A stretch of 59,472 nucleotides of DNA, from the NCBI RefSeq assembly GCF_947258355.1, contig NZ_CAMYIC010000011.1:1-59472 (forward strand), read 5' to 3'. Made by a program: the position numbers and the translations under genes. Positions 1 to 8,742 of the stretch are shown here, one piece after another (positions within the stretch are counted from its first letter, which is position 1; each line of letters starts with the position of its first letter). The notes under the pieces were generated by a model that searched no databases, was not told the DNA's origin, and saw only the letters and a list, made by a program, of their open reading frames with translations. The DNA comes from an uncultured Allomuricauda sp. Its GTDB lineage: Bacteria > Bacteroidota > Bacteroidia > Flavobacteriales > Flavobacteriaceae.

Positions 1-133
1 CAAGAAGAAGTCCACCTGTAAGTGGTCCAAACTCCCAGTGAAGGATCTTGAACAATGCACCAATAATTACTACCGATGCTCCAAGCCCGTAGGCCATGTT
101 AAACAGCTTTTTTGTTGATTTTGACTGTGCCAT
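1..133 (-). CDS. gldL: Gliding motility protein GldL, N-terminal fragment
   Basis: This is the first 44 codons of a gene that runs off the left edge. The translation starts MAQSKSTKKLFNMAYGLG and continues into a hydrophobic segment (ASVVIIGALFKILHWEFGP), the first membrane helix of GldL. GldL and GldM form the inner-membrane motor of the type IX secretion and gliding machinery, where GldL helices surround the GldM dimer and use the proton gradient. The gene follows gldK on the same strand after an 81-base gap, as in the usual gldKLMN order, so gldM and gldN are expected just outside the window. The start is the only ATG in place. The call rests on the characteristic N-terminus plus the neighbour gldK. 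Confidence 0.93.
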   Translation of the reverse strand, partial: MAQSKSTKKLFNMAYGLGASVVIIGALFKILHWEFGPLTGGLLL

Positions 134-214
134 AATTCTAGTTTTAATTAAGTTATATAAATAAGTATTTGGTTACTACTCTTAAAATTTATTTATATAA
201 TGTTCTCTTTTTTT

Positions 215-1591
215 TTATAATCCGCTTCTTCCGTCTGTAGAATCTTCTTCTCCCATGTAATCCTGTACTGTCCTGAACCCAATGTAACTTCTGGCGGAAT
301 CTTGGTATTCGTAATCCCTTGTACTAACCTGAAGGAAGTACGCTACATCTTTCCAAGAGCCTCCGCGAATTACTTTACGCTGGTTGTCTTGTGAACCAAT
401 ATTCGGGTTCATGGTGGATAAATATTCGTAAGCACCGGGATCAAAGCTGGAGTTTGTCCATTCTGATACATTACCTGCCATATTGTACAGGTTATAATCG
501 TTTGGCTCAAACGATTTTGCCTCTACAGTATATAGGGCAGCATCTGCCGCATAATCACCACGTTGTGGTTTAAAGTTGGCCATAAAACATCCTGTATCAC
601 TTATTACATATGGACCACCCCAAGGATAAGTACCACCTTCGATTCCTCCTCTTGCGGCATATTCCCACTCCGCCTCGGTTGGCAACCTAAATTGGTTTAC
701 AAATTGCTTTCCACGGCTTTTTTGGTCGTCGTTCTTGAATTTTGTTCTCCAGTTACAGAAAGCTTTTGCCTGCATCCAATTTACCCCAACTACAGGGTAA
801 TCACTATAGGCATCGTGCCAGAAGTAATCGTTGTGCATTGGCTCGTTGTAACTGTATTCAAAATCTCGAATCCAAACAGTAGTATCTGGATAAATTTCCA
901 ATTCTTCATGTTTTATGAAATCTTTTCTGCTTCCTGATCTTGCTCTGGCCGCAGCTTCGATGTCCATCCAGCTGTATTTGTACTTGATCTTTGTAACATC
1001 CACACTTCGCAGTCCATTGTAGCTTTCCTCCTCTGGAAGATAAATGGAATCCATTACTTCAGCATAGTACTCATCTGGATATTCGGAAGTATCCCAGACC
1101 AAGTCAACATCTTTGTTCAATGCCCTGCCTTCATATCCGGTATCCCCAAGACCGGCATAGTTGTCTAGCATATACTTATCATAAACGGATAGTTCGGTTG
1201 TGTCAGTATCTTTAAAGGCATACTCACCGATACCCTCATCCTCGGGTCCTATACCCAATTCATCGGCCAAAATGGCCAACCTTGTTCTAACAATGGAATC
1301 CTTGACCCACTCCACAAATTGTCGGTACTCACTATTAGTGATTTCCGTATCGTCCATATAAAAGGAACGTACGGTAACCGTTCTTGTGGGAGCGTTCAAT
1401 ACTTTTGCCTGATCCTCTTCGGCTTTACCCATTACAAAGGCGCCTCTGGGAATCAACTCCATTCCATAGGGTTTTTCCGGATGCCATTTTTTTCCCTGGA
1501 CCCCAACTAGTTCACCTTTTGACCTTGATTTAGAGCCACAACTGGTAAGCAAAAAAACAAGTGCTATAGATGAAAAGAATAGCTTTCTCAT
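215..1591 (-). CDS. gldK: Gliding motility lipoprotein GldK (type IX secretion outer-membrane ring component)
   Basis: A 458-residue lipoprotein, close to the usual GldK length. Residues 1-18 form a lipoprotein signal with lipobox LTSC, followed by a polar linker. From about residue 35 the protein has a formylglycine-generating-enzyme/SUMF1-like fold: GMELIPRGAFVMG near the start, VVGVNWMQAKAFCNW and RLPTEAEWEYAARGG in the middle, and NVSEWTNSS, VIRGGSWKD and IGFRT toward the end. In GldK this fold is structural: with GldN it makes the periplasmic ring under the outer membrane used for type IX secretion and gliding. It is not expected to modify sulfatases. The gene lies directly upstream of gldL. 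No clear -7 promoter element was found in the 120-base gap upstream. Confidence 0.95.
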   Translation of the reverse strand: MRKLFFSSIALVFLLTSCGSKSRSKGELVGVQGKKWHPEKPYGMELIPRGAFVMGKAEEDQAKVLNAPTRTVTVRSFYMDDTEITNSEYRQFVEWVKDSIVRTRLAILADELGIGPEDEGIGEYAFKDTDTTELSVYDKYMLDNYAGLGDTGYEGRALNKDVDLVWDTSEYPDEYYAEVMDSIYLPEEESYNGLRSVDVTKIKYKYSWMDIEAAARARSGSRKDFIKHEELEIYPDTTVWIRDFEYSYNEPMHNDYFWHDAYSDYPVVGVNWMQAKAFCNWRTKFKNDDQKSRGKQFVNQFRLPTEAEWEYAARGGIEGGTYPWGGPYVISDTGCFMANFKPQRGDYAADAALYTVEAKSFEPNDYNLYNMAGNVSEWTNSSFDPGAYEYLSTMNPNIGSQDNQRKVIRGGSWKDVAYFLQVSTRDYEYQDSARSYIGFRTVQDYMGEEDSTDGRSGL

Positions 1592-1711
1592 ACTTTAGGT
1601 TAAATTATCGATTCAAGATTTTTAACTGTTATACACAGATTCATTACTCTCAAAACTGATTTTTGAATAAATTATTGTGTAAAAACAATTAATGGTCAAA
1701 ATTTAATTTAA

Positions 1712-2869
1712 TTAGTTCAAGCCTTTTCTATAAGCTTTGAACCACCTTTCGGGAATGTTCTGGTTGCAAGCATCCAAATAGTCCTCTTCGGTGCATGGTA
1801 ATAACGCCACCGAATTTGTTTTAGTATGTTCCGCTAAAATTGTTGGCACTTCCACCCACCACCTTTCTGTGACATGGCTTTTAAAGAAGATCAATTCCTC
1901 CGTGTCCGTGGGTACAGTAAACTTTGTGAAGTCTTCGCTCTTGGAGCTAGGGTATTCTTTTATTCTATAACTCAAACCCTCAATAAAGTACCATATAATC
2001 TGTGCTATCATTTGAAAGGCCTGATGGGAGTTCTCCCCTTCGTAGATGCCAAATAGGGAAACTTTGTCGCTAATACCTGCATAACGTGCAATGGCACATA
2101 TTTCCCTCCCCGTAAACCCATTGGGAGAAAAATTTCGGGTCATTCCCATTTCGCTGGCACGTATAGCTCTTAAATCCAAACTTACAATATCGCTGCTTCG
2201 CAAAATAGGTTCTGCCAATTCTATATTAGTGGCGACCTCCCCCAATCGATAGGCATCAAAAAAAAGACGCTCCATCAAATCTTTTTCTTCCTGGGCATTG
2301 AAATAGCTTTGGTATCCTATATTGGAAAAGTTGAAAAGATTGTTCGGTTTATCGGTAATGATCTTGCTCATGTAAGAATGTGACGAGATCAGTTCATCGT
2401 CCTCACCAAAGTCGAATCTGCTATCGATAGAGACCAGATTCACCATATTCTTTATTTTATCGAAAGCGCGATAGGTTGGAAAAGTAATGTCCTGGGTAAG
2501 CCCCAATACTATAGGTATAATGTTTTCCTCCAACAGGCCGGCCACAATTTCCTTGACCACAAAATAAGTATCCTCCACCGTATCGCCTTCTTCCACATCC
2601 CCAACATCGATAATATTGGAATTCCAATTGCCCATCATTAGTCGATAGAGTTGGATACGGACCTCGTCCAAATCCAATTTTTCAGGTTTCTTCTCGAAAG
2701 CATTTCTGGATTCCAATACGCCAAAAATGGCAACATCGGCGTGGGCAAATACGGGAAGCCCATCTTTTTCCGTATGCATATGGATGTTCTTGCCCAATGC
2801 TTGCTCTGGCAACAATTCGGAATGTGCCAATACCTTGTCCTTAACCGGAACCAGAAAATCGAAGGCCAT
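1712..2869 (-). CDS. Arginase/formimidoylglutamase-fold protein with degenerate metal site
   Basis: A 385-residue protein of the ureohydrolase (arginase/agmatinase/formimidoylglutamase) superfamily. Homologues at this position are usually named formimidoylglutamase. The three metal-binding motifs are altered: GLTQD at 123-127 replaces GGxHD (Gln126 for His), IDSRFD at 148-153 replaces DAHxD (Asp149 and Asp153 kept, Arg151 for His), and SLDLRAIRAS at 230-239 replaces SxDxDxxDP (Asp232 kept, Arg234 for Asp). Binuclear manganese binding of the normal kind therefore looks unlikely, and a structural or regulatory role is inferred. No signal peptide is seen. The start lies one base after the topA stop, so the two are probably one transcript. 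The reading frame is intact and not decaying, which argues for a conserved non-canonical function. Confidence 0.85.
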   Translation of the reverse strand: MAFDFLVPVKDKVLAHSELLPEQALGKNIHMHTEKDGLPVFAHADVAIFGVLESRNAFEKKPEKLDLDEVRIQLYRLMMGNWNSNIIDVGDVEEGDTVEDTYFVVKEIVAGLLEENIIPIVLGLTQDITFPTYRAFDKIKNMVNLVSIDSRFDFGEDDELISSHSYMSKIITDKPNNLFNFSNIGYQSYFNAQEEKDLMERLFFDAYRLGEVATNIELAEPILRSSDIVSLDLRAIRASEMGMTRNFSPNGFTGREICAIARYAGISDKVSLFGIYEGENSHQAFQMIAQIIWYFIEGLSYRIKEYPSSKSEDFTKFTVPTDTEELIFFKSHVTERWWVEVPTILAEHTKTNSVALLPCTEEDYLDACNQNIPERWFKAYRKGLN

Positions 2870-2870
2870 A

Positions 2871-5357
2871 CTATTTCTTAGCTTTTGCTTTTGTCTTGGC
2901 TTTTTTCTTTGGTGATTTCTTTTCCAATAGGGCCTGTGCTTCTTCTAAAGTTACTTTTGTGGCATCCACATCTTTGGAAAGCTCAACTTTCACCCTACCT
3001 TTTATTATATTATGTCTTCCCCAACGGGCTTTTTCTATCCTGATTTTCTCTTCAGGCCATTCCTGAACAAGCTTTTCAGCTTCTTTTTTCTTTTTGGCCT
3101 CGATTAATTCAGCGATATCCCCATCGGAAAGATTGTCAAAATCATACTTCTTGTTCACATTAATGAACATGCCATCCCATTTAATAAAAGGTCCGAACCT
3201 ACCCTTGCCTTTGGTAACATCTTTTCCTTCATAAGTGGCAATCGGCGCATCTGCCTTTTGTTTTTCCTTGATCAATTCAATGGCACGATCCATGTCCACA
3301 TCAAAAGCGCTTTCACCCTTGGCAAGTGAAATAAACTTTTTCCCAAATCTTACATAAGGTCCATAGCGACCCACGTTTGCCTCTACTTCTTCACCTTCGT
3401 AAACCCCTAACTTCCTAGGAAGTTCAAAAAGCGTCATGGCTTCTTCAAAAGTTATGGTACCAATGGACTGGTCAGGCAACAAACTGGCGAATTCGGGTTT
3501 TTCCTCATCGTCCACAGTACCTATTTGTACCATCGGCCCAAAACGACCCAATCTTACTGATACTTGCCTGCCCGATTTTGGGTCGGTGCCCAACACTCGC
3601 TCTCCGCTTGCCCGCTCTGCATTCTCCTCGACCTCCAACACATTGGGATGAAAATCTTTGTAGAAATTTTTCATCATTTCCTGCCAATCTTCATCACCTG
3701 ATGCAATTTCATCAAAATCTTCTTCTACCTGCGCGGTAAAGTTGTAATCCAAAATTTGGGTAAAGTGGGTTACTAAAAAGTCGTTTACGATCATACCAAT
3801 ATCCGTTGGCACAATCTTTCCTTTTTCTGAACCAACAGTTTCTGTAAGCTGACTATCCGATACTTTTCCGTTTTCGAGTACCAATTGCGAATAATTCCGT
3901 TCGGTTCCCTCAACTGTACCTTTTTCGACATAACCCCTATTTTGAATCGTGGATATGGTCGGTGCGTACGTGGATGGCCTACCAATGCCCAGCTCTTCCA
4001 ACTTCTTCACCAAAGAAGCTTCGGTAAATCTGTAAGGGGACCTGGTGAATCTTTCCGTGGCGGAGATGTAAACGTTTTGCAACGGGTCACCCACTTTCAT
4101 CGCTGGCAACATTCCTTCTTGCTCTTCGCCATCTTCGTCGTCGGTACCTTCCAGATATACTTTAAGGAAACCATCGAACTTCACTACTTCTCCATTTGCG
4201 GTGAATTCCTCGCTATGGGTGCTCGCTTTTATTTTCACATTGGTACGTTCCAACTGGGCATCGCTCATCTGCGAAGCGAGGGTACGTTTCCAAATAAGTT
4301 CGTACAATTTGGCTTGGTCACGCTCCAATTGTGGCGATTGTAACTTCATGTCCGTAGGTCGAATGGCCTCGTGTGCCTCCTGTGCTCCCTTGGATTTTCC
4401 CGTAAAATTCCTGGTTTGACTATATTTTTCGCCATAGTTATCGAGAATCGCATCTTTCGCAGCTGCGATCGCTTCGTTGGAAAGGTTGACGCTATCGGTC
4501 CTCATATAAGTGATGAGACCGGCCTCGTAAAGTCTTTGGGCCACTTGCATGGTCCGGCTTACCGAAAAATAAAGTTTTCTAGATGCTTCCTGCTGCAACG
4601 TGGATGTGGTAAATGGTGCAGCGGGAGATTTTTTCGCTGGCTTTTTGGCCAAGTCGGAAACTGAAAAGTCAGCGCCGATATTTTCCTTCAGGAATTTTTC
4701 AGCGGATTCTTTTGTCGGAAATGTTTTGTTCAATTTGGCTGCAAATGCATTACCTCCGTCTGTTTTGAATTCCGCTTTGATTCGAAAAGACGCTTCAGGG
4801 GTAAATCCTTCGATTTCACGCTCACGCTCCACAATTAAACGTACCGCAACAGATTGAACCCTTCCTGCAGAAAGTCCTGGTTTTATTTTCTTCCAAAGTA
4901 CTGGTGATAGCTCATAACCCACCAAACGGTCCAATACCCTACGAGCCTGTTGGGCATTGACCAAATTATAATTAATATCCCTTGGGTTTTCAATCGCCTT
5001 TTGAATGGCGGATTTGGTAATGGAGTTGAATACGATTCGTTTGGTTTTGTTTTTGTCCAATCCCAACTCTTCTGCCAAGTGCCAAGATATAGCTTCTCCT
5101 TCACGATCCTCATCACTTGCCAACCATATGGTTTCCGCTTTTTTGGCCAAGTCCCTGAGTTTTTTCACCAAGGCTTTTTTCTCCTTGTCCACCGTATACT
5201 TTGGCTTAAAATCGTTCTCCACATCTACGCCTAGTTCCTTTGATGGAAGGTCGGCAATGTGTCCAAAACTGGACTCTACTTGAAATTCTTTTCCTAGAAA
5301 TCGTTCAATGGTCTTCGCCTTTGCGGGGGACTCTACAATAACTAAATTCTTTGGCAT
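2871..5357 (-). CDS. topA: DNA topoisomerase I (type IA)
   Basis: An 828-residue type IA topoisomerase that relaxes negatively supercoiled DNA through a 5'-phosphotyrosine intermediate. The Toprim domain begins NLVIVESPAKAKTIE and has the acidic motif SDEDREGEAI. The catalytic tyrosine is Tyr284 in YMRTDS. C-terminal to the core are repeated GRFGP/GRYGP-type modules (GRFGPMVQIG, GRYGPYVRFG, GRFGPFIKWD, and a diverged ARWGRHNI). These are cysteine-free versions of the topoisomerase C-terminal repeat, and I see no cysteine anywhere in the protein, so there is no zinc ribbon. The last dozen or so residues are a lysine/alanine tail, probably binding DNA non-specifically. A TACTTTTG element on this strand lies 20 bases upstream of the ATG. 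Confidence 0.98.
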   Translation of the reverse strand: MPKNLVIVESPAKAKTIERFLGKEFQVESSFGHIADLPSKELGVDVENDFKPKYTVDKEKKALVKKLRDLAKKAETIWLASDEDREGEAISWHLAEELGLDKNKTKRIVFNSITKSAIQKAIENPRDINYNLVNAQQARRVLDRLVGYELSPVLWKKIKPGLSAGRVQSVAVRLIVEREREIEGFTPEASFRIKAEFKTDGGNAFAAKLNKTFPTKESAEKFLKENIGADFSVSDLAKKPAKKSPAAPFTTSTLQQEASRKLYFSVSRTMQVAQRLYEAGLITYMRTDSVNLSNEAIAAAKDAILDNYGEKYSQTRNFTGKSKGAQEAHEAIRPTDMKLQSPQLERDQAKLYELIWKRTLASQMSDAQLERTNVKIKASTHSEEFTANGEVVKFDGFLKVYLEGTDDEDGEEQEGMLPAMKVGDPLQNVYISATERFTRSPYRFTEASLVKKLEELGIGRPSTYAPTISTIQNRGYVEKGTVEGTERNYSQLVLENGKVSDSQLTETVGSEKGKIVPTDIGMIVNDFLVTHFTQILDYNFTAQVEEDFDEIASGDEDWQEMMKNFYKDFHPNVLEVEENAERASGERVLGTDPKSGRQVSVRLGRFGPMVQIGTVDDEEKPEFASLLPDQSIGTITFEEAMTLFELPRKLGVYEGEEVEANVGRYGPYVRFGKKFISLAKGESAFDVDMDRAIELIKEKQKADAPIATYEGKDVTKGKGRFGPFIKWDGMFINVNKKYDFDNLSDGDIAELIEAKKKKEAEKLVQEWPEEKIRIEKARWGRHNIIKGRVKVELSKDVDATKVTLEEAQALLEKKSPKKKAKTKAKAKK

Positions 5358-5376
5358 GCACTGGGTTTTGTCTCAA

Positions 5377-5384
5377 CAAAAGTA
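5377..5384 (-). promoter_or_regulatory. Bacteroidota -7 element for topA
   Basis: On the minus strand this reads TACTTTTG, an exact TAnnTTTG match, 19 bases before the topA ATG. No good -33 TTG was seen at the usual distance, so the call rests on the -7 element and its position. Confidence 0.5.
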
Positions 5385-5462
5385 TATTAAAATTTAAACT
5401 TCAGCATTTACCAACATTGATTTAGCCATAAAATTCAAAAAAATCATTCTTCAAATTTGGAA

Positions 5463-5480
5463 ACTCATATTAATATGAGT
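5463..5480. repeat. 18-bp perfect palindrome, possible operator
   Basis: ACTCATATTAATATGAGT is its own exact reverse complement. It lies 65 bases before the ATG of the Asp-box protein and about 105 bases from topA, in the divergent intergenic region. A centre-symmetric site without a loop suits a dimeric DNA-binding protein better than an RNA hairpin. No regulator gene is adjacent, so the binding protein is unknown. Confidence 0.5.
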
Positions 5481-5545
5481 CCATTGATGGCACTGGTTAA
5501 AATAATTGTTATTTTTAGAAGTGCTAACTCAATAACCCAACTAAA

Positions 5546-8500
5546 ATGACCAACCGCTATTTGATCATAGCCATTGCCCTGCTATGTTTCTATCCCTCGA
5601 ACGCTCAACGCAAAAAAAACAAAAACAATTCGCCACAATTCAAGGAATCCCTTTATAATGGGATGGAATATCGTATGGTGGGACCACATAGAGGTGGTCG
5701 GGCAGGTACTGTCACAGGTGTTGCCAACGACCCCAACCTATATTATATGGGTACTGCAGGCGGCGGCGTATGGAAAACCACGGATGCCGGTAATTCCTGG
5801 GAATGTATTTCCGATGGCTACTTTGGCGGTTCCATCGGAGCAGTTGCCGTTGCCGAATCCGACCCAAACATTATTTATGTAGGCGAAGGAGAACAAACCC
5901 TTCGAGGAAATGTTTCCTCTGGAAAAGGTTTATGGAAGAGTATGGACGCCGGGGAAACTTGGCAATTCATTGGATTAAAAGATTCAGAACACATAGCCCG
6001 AATTCGAATACACCCAAAAAACCCTGACATAGTTTATGTTGCTGCCATTGGAAACCTATGGAAACCCAATGAGACCCGAGGTGTTTTTCGATCCACTGAT
6101 GGAGGAAAAAACTGGGAGAAGATTTTGTACATAAGCGACAAGGCCGGAGCTGGAGACCTCATCATGGATCCAAACAACAGCAGGATTCTTTATGCTGCCA
6201 CATGGCAGATGAAACGAAACGGTTACCGCATGGATAGTGGTGGCCCCGACAGCAAAATGTTCAAAAGTACCGATGGAGGTGATACTTGGACCGATATATC
6301 AGAGCATTCAGGATTACCTGGATTTCCATGGGGAATTGTTGGGATTACGGTTTCACCCTTGGATTCCGATAGGGTTTTTGCCATAATCGAAGCTGAGGAT
6401 GGTGGTGTATTCCGTTCTGATGATGCCGGAACCACATGGAAAAAAGTGAACGAGAATAGAGGACTTAGACAAAGAGCCTGGTACTATAGTAGAATTTATG
6501 CCGATACCGAAAACATTGACAAAGTATGGGTAATGAATGTAAGCTACGGTGTTTCCACCGATGGAGGCAATACATTCACCTTAAAAAATGCACCCCATGG
6601 GGATCATCACGACCTTTGGATAGACCCCAACAACAATCAAAGAATGATCATTGCCGATGATGGTGGGGCCCAAATCTCCAATGATGGGGGAAACAACTGG
6701 ACCACTTATTTTAACCAGCCCACCATGCAGTTCTATAGAATCGCAACAGATAGTATTTTCCCCTACAGAATTTATGGAGCGCAACAGGACAATACCGCCC
6801 TACGGGTTTTTCATCGTTCTTCGGGCAACTCCATTACCGAAGCTGATTGGGAACCCACCGCCGGGGGCGAAAGTGCTCACTTGGCACCCGATCCCAAAAA
6901 CAATCAGTTGGTCTATGGGGGAACTTACAAAGGATACATGAACCGTTTGGACCACACAACAGGCCAGACCATTTCCACCAATATTTGGCCCGACAACCCA
7001 GCAGGTTCCGGTGCCGAGGTAATGAAGTATCGTTTTAATTGGAATTATCCCCTAACGTTTAGCCGACATGACCCAAATGTACTTTACTCAGGTTCCAACT
7101 ATTTACATGCCACAACCGATGGAGGACAATCTTGGAAAACCATCTCCCCAGAATTGGCAAGAGGTATCCCTGAAACCATTGAATCATCGGGCGGGCCCAT
7201 TACCCAGGATAACACAGGGGCGGAATTCTATTCCAATGTTTTTGTGATTACCGAATCCGTATTGGAAAAGGGAGTGATCTGGACGGGTAGCGATGATGGA
7301 TTAATCCATGTGACCCGCGATAATGGTACAACATGGGAAGATGTAACGCCCCCAGCTTCCATATCGCCAAAACTGAACATGATCAATTCCATTGATGCGA
7401 GTCCTTTTGATCCAGGAACGTTATACGTGGCCGCCACCTCCTATAAATTCGGGGACTACACCCCCTATTTGTACAAAACGGAGGACTACGGAAAAACATG
7501 GAAATTGATTACCGACGGCATCAAGGAAAATTATTATACCCGAGTTGTTCGTTCCGACAAGGTTCGTGAAGGTTTATTGTACGCTGGAACTGAATGGGGC
7601 ATGTATATTTCTTTTGATGATGGGGAAAACTGGACTCCCTTCCAATTGAACTTGCCCATTACGGCAATCCGTGACCTTCATGTAAGGGACAATGATCTGA
7701 TTGTGGCCACACACGGAAGAAGTTTTTGGATGATCGATGATCTAACACCGCTCCACCAACTATCGGAAAAGGTTGCCAATAGCGACTTTTATCTGTACAA
7801 ACCCGATATGGCCTATAGAATGCACCAAGACCGCTCTTGGCAAGAACCCGACACCAAATTGGTAGGTGAAAACCATCCAGATGGGGCAATCATTAACTAT
7901 TATCTCAAAAGTTTGAAGGAAACGGATACCATCACCATGGAAATCTTGGAAACCAATGGCAGTGTAATCCAAACCTTTTCCAATCATGCTAAACCTGATA
8001 GATTGGACCCGACCTCAACACAAAAATTGGAAGTATCCGAAGGCGGCAACCGATTTATATGGAATATGAGATATCCCGGTTATCAAGAATTCAAAGGAAT
8101 GGTGTTTTATTCATCACCCAATATTGGCCCTAAGGCTGTTCCCGGAAATTATAAAGCCAGGCTTACCGTTAACGGAAATTCCATGGAGCAGATATTCACT
8201 ATTGTAAAAGACCCAAGGGTCTCGCTAAGTCAAACAGATTTTCAGGACCAGTTTGACTTTGTCATGAAAGTGCGCGACCAAGTTTCCCGTGCCAACAAAG
8301 CCATCATCAACATTAGGGACATTAAAAAGGATTTGGCCTATTTAAAGGAGAAAACAAAGGAAAATCCCGAAATCCAGCAAATGGCCAAAGAATTTGAAAA
8401 GGAACTTACTGTTATCGAGAACAACATCCACATGACAAAGAACCAAAGTAGACAGGATCCTTTGAACTATGGTATTCGAATCAATAATAGAATGGCGTTT

Positions 8501-8683
8501 TTGATGGTCGACTCACAACGCGGCGATCAGAAACCGACAAAACAGGCCCAAGAATTTTTTGTAGAGATCACCAAAGAATTGGATAAAGAGATCAATGATT
8601 TAAATACCTTGGTTGAAAAGCAAGCCACCTTGATCAACCAGAAAGTGGAACAAAACCAAATCAAATTGATTTCCACTCAATAA
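5546..8683 (+). CDS. Secreted Asp-box (BNR/sortilin-like) beta-propeller protein
   Basis: A 1045-residue exported protein with an N-terminal signal peptide ending near SNAQ (residue 20). Eleven Asp-box motifs (S/TxDxGxxW/F) are visible, for example TTDAGNSWE, STDGGKNWE, SDDAGTTWK, SNDGGNNWT and SFDDGENWT, spread over roughly residues 75-700. This fits one or two large beta-propellers of the kind seen in Vps10/sortilin and BNR-repeat glycosidases. Related proteins are often labelled glycosyl hydrolase, but no sialidase-type catalytic arginine triad could be identified, so the enzyme label is not supported. The C-terminal third holds a beta-rich segment followed by a charged helical stretch (about 900-1045). 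I saw no type IX sorting domain at the end. It is monocistronic, bounded by a strong terminator downstream. Confidence 0.85.
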   Translation: MTNRYLIIAIALLCFYPSNAQRKKNKNNSPQFKESLYNGMEYRMVGPHRGGRAGTVTGVANDPNLYYMGTAGGGVWKTTDAGNSWECISDGYFGGSIGAVAVAESDPNIIYVGEGEQTLRGNVSSGKGLWKSMDAGETWQFIGLKDSEHIARIRIHPKNPDIVYVAAIGNLWKPNETRGVFRSTDGGKNWEKILYISDKAGAGDLIMDPNNSRILYAATWQMKRNGYRMDSGGPDSKMFKSTDGGDTWTDISEHSGLPGFPWGIVGITVSPLDSDRVFAIIEAEDGGVFRSDDAGTTWKKVNENRGLRQRAWYYSRIYADTENIDKVWVMNVSYGVSTDGGNTFTLKNAPHGDHHDLWIDPNNNQRMIIADDGGAQISNDGGNNWTTYFNQPTMQFYRIATDSIFPYRIYGAQQDNTALRVFHRSSGNSITEADWEPTAGGESAHLAPDPKNNQLVYGGTYKGYMNRLDHTTGQTISTNIWPDNPAGSGAEVMKYRFNWNYPLTFSRHDPNVLYSGSNYLHATTDGGQSWKTISPELARGIPETIESSGGPITQDNTGAEFYSNVFVITESVLEKGVIWTGSDDGLIHVTRDNGTTWEDVTPPASISPKLNMINSIDASPFDPGTLYVAATSYKFGDYTPYLYKTEDYGKTWKLITDGIKENYYTRVVRSDKVREGLLYAGTEWGMYISFDDGENWTPFQLNLPITAIRDLHVRDNDLIVATHGRSFWMIDDLTPLHQLSEKVANSDFYLYKPDMAYRMHQDRSWQEPDTKLVGENHPDGAIINYYLKSLKETDTITMEILETNGSVIQTFSNHAKPDRLDPTSTQKLEVSEGGNRFIWNMRYPGYQEFKGMVFYSSPNIGPKAVPGNYKARLTVNGNSMEQIFTIVKDPRVSLSQTDFQDQFDFVMKVRDQVSRANKAIINIRDIKKDLAYLKEKTKENPEIQQMAKEFEKELTVIENNIHMTKNQSRQDPLNYGIRINNRMAFLMVDSQRGDQKPTKQAQEFFVEITKELDKEINDLNTLVEKQATLINQKVEQNQIKLISTQ

Positions 8684-8702
8684 TATAACATACATATTCA
8701 TT

Positions 8703-8733
8703 AAAAAAGCGCCCTTTTTCGAGGGCGCTTTTC
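8703..8733. terminator. Bidirectional rho-independent terminator
   Basis: A-rich arm, GC stem (AAGCGCCC pairing with GGGCGCTT around an 8-base loop) and T-rich arm. Because both flanks are A/T runs it can end both the Asp-box gene (plus) and the LVIVD lipoprotein gene (minus), which converge here. Confidence 0.9.
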
Positions 8734-8742
8734 TTTTTTATC

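Noticed and set aside
1650..1666. TCAAAA/TTTTGA hairpin between the arginase-fold gene and gldK
   Set aside because: A/T-only stem, unstable, with no T-tract in the needed direction.
3885..4343. 152-codon plus-strand open frame antisense to topA
   Set aside because: Fully inside topA, with no promoter or recognisable protein features.
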